DNA from: Amycolatopsis echigonensis
GTDB taxonomy: Bacteria; Actinomycetota; Actinomycetes; Mycobacteriales; Pseudonocardiaceae
Length of the DNA: 64,000 nucleotides
NCBI RefSeq assembly: GCF_014174495.1
Contig: NZ_JACJHR010000019.1
Span: 1 to 64,000 of the forward strand
Direction of reading: 5' to 3'
The notes under the pieces were generated by a model. That model saw only the letters and a program-made list of their open reading frames with translations, was not told the DNA's origin and searched no databases. Positions 61,501 through 64,000 of this stretch are shown here, piece after piece. Both the position numbers and the translations under genes were made by a program. Every line of letters starts with the position of its first letter. Position 1 is the stretch's first letter.

Positions 61501-62422
61501 GATCAACAAGCAGTTCGCCGCCTCGCTGCCGCTCCAGGCGATCTTCGAACACCCGACTCCGGCGAGCCTGGCCGAACGGATCGAGCGCGGAGCGGGGGAC
61601 CGGTCGTCCCGGCTGATCCGGCTCGGCGACGCGGGGGCGGGACGGCCGGTGTTCTGCTGGCCCGGTCTGGGCGGGTACCCGATGAATCTCCGCGCGCTGG
61701 CACGGGAAGCCGCCGGCGGACGGCCCTTCTACGGAGTGCAGGCGCACGGCATCAATCCGGGCGAACAGCCCTACGCCACGATCCGGGAGATGGCCGCCGC
61801 CGATGTCGCGGAGCTTCGCCGGATCCAGACCGAAGGCCCGTACCTGCTGTGGGGCTACTCCTTCGGGGCGCGCGTCGCGTTCGAAGCCGCCTGGCAGCTG
61901 GAACAACTCGGCGAACGTGTCGAACAGCTGCTGCTGATCTGTCCCGGCAACCCGACCGTGCCCGGTGCGGACCCGGCGCGCTTCGGGCGGGAGCCCTCCT
62001 ACGCCAACCCCGCCTACGTCACGATCCTGTTCTCGGTGTTCGCCGGCAAGATCGCGGGCCCGGACCTCCGGCACTGCCTCGAACGTGCCCGGGACGAGGA
62101 CAGCTTCGTCGCCTTCGTGCACGAGCTTCGCCCGGCGCTGGACCCGTCGACGATCCGCCGGATCACCCGGATCGTGGCGCAGACCTACGAATTCGAGTAC
62201 AGCTTCCACGAGCTGGCGCAACGCCGTCTGGACACTCACATCACGATCTTCAAGGCGGCCGGCGACGACTACTCCTTCATCGAAGGCCGCACCGGCTACT
62301 CGGCCGCGCCGCCGACGATCGTCGACCTCGCCTGCGATCACTACGAGGTGCTCAAAGATCCCGGTGTCGCGGAACTGGCCGCCGCGATCGCGGGTGCGGG
62401 ACAGCCGGCGGGCGGGCGCTGA
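58586..62422 (+). CDS. indC: indigoidine synthetase-type NRPS (A-Ox-T-TE)
   Basis: 1278-aa single-module NRPS, nearly the length of BpsA/IndC (about 1280). A domain: YVIYTSGSTGRPKG (about 162) and NLYGPTECS (about 303). Between A8 and A10 lies the inserted FMN oxidase domain (about 500-850), preceded by the family linker MDQGNHGAHHQ. A10 LPLTANGKVDR is at about 898. T-domain Ser963 is in GGNSLTAV and thioesterase Ser1092 in GYSFGAR. Such enzymes cyclise and oxidise two L-glutamines to the blue pigment indigoidine. The start is GTG 58586 after GAGGAAG. Activation by a phosphopantetheinyl transferase from elsewhere is needed. Confidence 0.95.
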   Translation: METTQLSTRKPVTRLGADLISLLRRQVAEQPDAIAVVSAERSLTRLELHREAASLAAGLRQAGAGPDDRVGLFAEPSADLVSGVWGILGAGAAYLPLSPDYPEERLRYMLSDSGTKTVLAQEHLADRVAAIAPPGTTVLTPRAARDRAAGPAPLPSPHDLAYVIYTSGSTGRPKGVQIEHSGIVSQLRWLHTVGYLDRDTVVLQKTPMSFDAAQWEILATAFGGKVVMGEPGIHRDPHAVIDTVRRHQINTLQGVPTLLQALADTEQLGQCTSLRRVFSGGEALSRQLARQLTGELPAASLINLYGPTECSINATSYLVDPDALGDGPGSIPIGFPVDNTQCYILDENRSPADIGEVGELYVGGAQLARGYLNRPEATAERFVRSPFVPTERLYRTGDLAFWNPDGSIQFAGRTDNQVKLRGYRVELDEIGLAIEEHAWVRRAAVVVTNDERTGFDTLVACIELNPKEAALMDQGNHGAHHQTKSSRLQVKAQLAGAGVREPAELEGKPVVPLPGRAETEHQRSTVFARKTYRNYDRGPVTRAELRDLLEHRPPRGRARGLDELTFAQLGELLRWFGQFHSDERLLPKYAYASPGALYATQLFLDTTGIAGVEPGIHYYHPVDHTLVRIGASPRWPGAGLAVHFVGRKQAIEPVYRNNIGEVLEFEAGHMLGVFEEALAGYGLDIRPLGHDPSIADSLGGAAGDQYLGTFEIRPDDGSPRPDDAELFVQAHPGRVTDLPAGQYRYADGEFTKISEDLVQARHVIAINQRVYDQAAFGITAIGRAEQPWLQYLRLGTKLHHLQRNGLGLGLMSSGYSSKSGHPLPAARRVDEILSAAGEVSGPSYFFVGGRVSAEQIRSEGMAEDVLHMKGPAEIVKDDLARLLPDYMIPQHVLVLDRLPLTANGKVDRTALAASDQVRPARTASPYVAPATETQRVLARLWGETLKYDEVSMADEFFASGGNSLTAVTLVHRINKQFAASLPLQAIFEHPTPASLAERIERGAGDRSSRLIRLGDAGAGRPVFCWPGLGGYPMNLRALAREAAGGRPFYGVQAHGINPGEQPYATIREMAAADVAELRRIQTEGPYLLWGYSFGARVAFEAAWQLEQLGERVEQLLLICPGNPTVPGADPARFGREPSYANPAYVTILFSVFAGKIAGPDLRHCLERARDEDSFVAFVHELRPALDPSTIRRITRIVAQTYEFEYSFHELAQRRLDTHITIFKAAGDDYSFIEGRTGYSAAPPTIVDLACDHYEVLKDPGVAELAAAIAGAGQPAGGR

Positions 62423-62423
62423 G

Positions 62424-63152
62424 ATGGCCGCCGGAATCTCGTGTCCTCCGAACACGATCGTCGTGTTCTCCGACATCGGCTGTCCCTGGGCGAGCCTGGC
62501 GCTGCACTGGCTGCGTCGCGAATCCGCAAGCCGCGAGCTTGTCATCGAGCACCGCGCGTTCCCTCTGGAACTGTTCAACCGGCGTGGTACCCCGAAACCC
62601 ATTCTGGACGCGGAAATCGCGGTCATCGCGTCGACGGAACCGGAACTCGGCTGGCGTCCCTGGCAGCGCGCGGAATCCGAGTACCCCGTCACGATGCTTC
62701 CAGCGCTGGAAGCCGTCCGCGCGGCACGCTCGCCCGAGGTCGGCGGTGCGCGGGCAGCCGACCAGCTCGACGCGGCCCTCCGCAAAGCGTTCTATGTGGA
62801 CAGTCGCACCATATCGTTGTACTCGGAGATCATCTCTGTCGCCGAGGAATGTTCCGAACTCGACGCCGCCCGGCTGGCCTGGGAACTGCGCCGAGGGCAT
62901 CATCGCGAAGCGGTCCACGAGGATTTCGAGATCTCCTCGTCGGATCTTGTGCAGGGCAGCCCGCACGTATTCCTGCCCGGTGGCCGCTCGGTGCACAACC
63001 CCGGCGTCCGCTTCGCCTGGACGGCCCCGTACGGACAGGGATTCCCGGTGATCCGCGAGTACGACCCGGGCGTGTGGCGCGCTCTCGTCCACGCCTCGAT
63101 CAGCACATCCCGCCAACAGAAAGAGGAGAACGATGTCGACCGTCTCGGCTGA
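62424..63152 (+). CDS. DsbA-family (FrnE-like) thioredoxin-fold protein
   Basis: 242-aa protein with a thioredoxin-fold start (IVVFSDIGCPWASLALHWLRRE) carrying CPWA in place of CxxC, then a helical insertion. The C-terminal cis-Pro region is GSPHVFLPGGRSVHNPG. It belongs to the DsbA-like/2-hydroxychromene-carboxylate isomerase group. With only one active-site Cys it is more likely a glutathione- or mycothiol-type transferase/isomerase than a disulfide oxidase. It starts 1 base after the NRPS stop, so it is in the operon and may act on pigment redox chemistry. Confidence 0.8.
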   Translation: MAAGISCPPNTIVVFSDIGCPWASLALHWLRRESASRELVIEHRAFPLELFNRRGTPKPILDAEIAVIASTEPELGWRPWQRAESEYPVTMLPALEAVRAARSPEVGGARAADQLDAALRKAFYVDSRTISLYSEIISVAEECSELDAARLAWELRRGHHREAVHEDFEISSSDLVQGSPHVFLPGGRSVHNPGVRFAWTAPYGQGFPVIREYDPGVWRALVHASISTSRQQKEENDVDRLG

Positions 63153-63660
63153 ACCGACCATCGCCGCCGGCAGCGCCCGCACCACGTGGTCGCACACCGA
63201 CGTGGGCCTGTTGCTGGTCCGGATCGTCCCGTTCGGCGTGCTGGCCGTCTTCGGGGCACAGAAGCTGTTCGGCGCCTTCGGCGGCGGCGGGCTCGCCGCC
63301 ACCGAAGCGTCCTTCGCGCAAATGGGCTACCACCCGGCGCTGCCCTTCGCGCTGCTGGGCGGCACCTGCGAATTCGTCGGCGGCCTCCTGCTGATGTCCG
63401 GCCTGCTGATGCCGCTGGGCACGGCGATGGTCATGGGCGTCATGATCAACGCGTTCGCGGCGGTCGCCGGCAAACCCTTGGAGAACTCCGGGCTCGCGAT
63501 CGTCCTGTTCATGATCGCGGCTGCCCTGGCCTTCTCCGGACCCGGCCGGTTCGCGTTGGACGCCGGCCGCCCGTGGCAGCGCGTCGGCGTCAAGTGGGGT
63601 GCGGCGAGCTTGACCCTCGCCGTCGTGACGGCGGTCCCGTCACTCCTGATCGCGCACTGA
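63133..63660 (+). CDS. DoxX family membrane protein
   Basis: 175-aa protein with four predicted helices. DoxX marks are LLLVRIVPFGVLAVFGAQKLFGAFGG and HPALPFALLGGTCEFVGGLLLMSGLL. The start lies 20 bases inside the preceding gene after GAGGAG. DoxX proteins are associated with membrane redox and oxidative-stress complexes. Third downstream gene of the pigment operon, followed by a strong terminator. Confidence 0.87.
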   Translation: MSTVSAEPTIAAGSARTTWSHTDVGLLLVRIVPFGVLAVFGAQKLFGAFGGGGLAATEASFAQMGYHPALPFALLGGTCEFVGGLLLMSGLLMPLGTAMVMGVMINAFAAVAGKPLENSGLAIVLFMIAAALAFSGPGRFALDAGRPWQRVGVKWGAASLTLAVVTAVPSLLIAH

Positions 63661-63668
63661 CGCACCCG

Positions 63669-63700
63669 GGTCGCGCGGCCGAGGCGTCGGCCGCGCGACC
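63669..63700. terminator. hairpin terminator at end of the pigment operon
   Basis: GGTCGCGCGGCCG (63669-63681) pairs perfectly with 63688-63700 across a 6-nt loop, 8 bases after the DoxX stop and before the convergent TetR stop at 63752. Confidence 0.85.
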
Positions 63701-63751
63701 TGTCCGGCCTCGGAATCGCTGCCCAGGCCGTGCGCTGCCCGGGCAACGCGG

Positions 63752-64000
63752 TCACTTGTCGGCGACCAGCAGGGCCACCAACCGCTCGATGTCCTCGGCC
63801 ATGTCGACGCGGTCGTCGAGCAGCCATTGGATCTGCAGGCCGTCCATGACCGCGACCAGGATGCGGGCCGCCCAGGCCGGGTCGGTGTCCGGGCCGAGGC
63901 GGTCCGCGAGCCGGTCGGCGATGTCCGCGCAGACCTGGGCGTACCGGTCGCGGACCCACTCGTGCGCGGCGTGGCCCGGCTCGGTGGCCTCGGCGGCCGT
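63752..64000 (-). CDS. TetR family regulator, C-terminal part (runs off the window)
   Basis: The minus strand stays open from the window edge to TGA at 63752, giving 82 residues. These include WAARILVAVMDGLQIQWLLDDRVDMAEDIERLVALLVADK, the characteristic end of actinobacterial TetR_C-type regulators. The DNA-binding half lies beyond 64000. Convergent with the pigment operon; it may or may not regulate it. Confidence 0.75.
   Translation of the reverse strand, partial: TAAEATEPGHAAHEWVRDRYAQVCADIADRLADRLGPDTDPAWAARILVAVMDGLQIQWLLDDRVDMAEDIERLVALLVADK

Overview
The window is high-GC DNA with dense, often overlapping genes, frequent GTG starts, many TetR/LysR/AraC/GntR regulators and long GC-rich hairpin terminators. 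This is typical of a soil actinomycete, most likely Pseudonocardiales and possibly Amycolatopsis (inferred from style only; there is no rRNA here). One tRNA is present (Met, CAT) and there is no CRISPR array. Mobile-element traces are limited to an integrase remnant.

1-9 kb holds mixed housekeeping and stress genes: an aldo/keto reductase; a non-coding stretch with an 18-bp imperfect tandem repeat; a UvrA-like double ATPase; soxR with a canonical SoxR box facing a quinone oxidoreductase; a GNAT acetyltransferase translationally coupled to a second-copy-type IF-1 behind a 17-codon leader peptide; and an SRPBCC/TetR divergent pair. 9.2-10.2 kb has tRNA-Met, a truncated tyrosine integrase and a truncated thiolase joined end to end, which is a recombination scar.

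10.4-23.4 kb is an acyl-CoA degradation island: a short-chain dehydrogenase, two LysR regulators, an enoyl-CoA hydratase plus a two-gene acyl-CoA dehydrogenase pair, and on the other strand a tightly overlapping operon thiolase - acyl-CoA ligase - two crotonases - alpha-methylacyl-CoA racemase - acyl-CoA ligase. The racemase points to methyl-branched acids (isoprenoid or sterol side-chain type). A second scar at 23.3-23.4 kb fuses an acyl-CoA dehydrogenase tail to the signal peptide of another gene.

23.6-35 kb holds a secreted X-Pro-peptidase-like hydrolase, a leaderless TetR with a palindromic operator before an MHS-type MFS transporter, an APH-like kinase, an anti-sigma/anti-anti-sigma set, a cysteine-synthase-like enzyme facing an HxlR regulator, and small genes. 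35-43.4 kb holds a TetR-controlled permease/amidohydrolase/nitrilase-family operon and an AraC-controlled phosphotriesterase-like protein plus CoA ligase.

43.7-54.7 kb is a complete oxidative, Entner-Doudoroff-like sugar pathway in two divergent operons: GH31 glycosidase, IlvD/Edd dehydratase, SDR dehydrogenase, DgoA-like aldolase and SMP-30 lactonase on one side; MFS importer, aldehyde dehydrogenase and TauE/SafE permease on the other. A FadR-type GntR gene has an operator-like palindrome that recurs between the two operons. 57.6-63.7 kb carries a single-module NRPS (A-Ox-T-TE, 1278 aa) that matches indigoidine (blue pigment) synthetases, flanked by an EamA exporter, a DsbA-like protein and a DoxX protein, with a partial TetR gene at the window edge.
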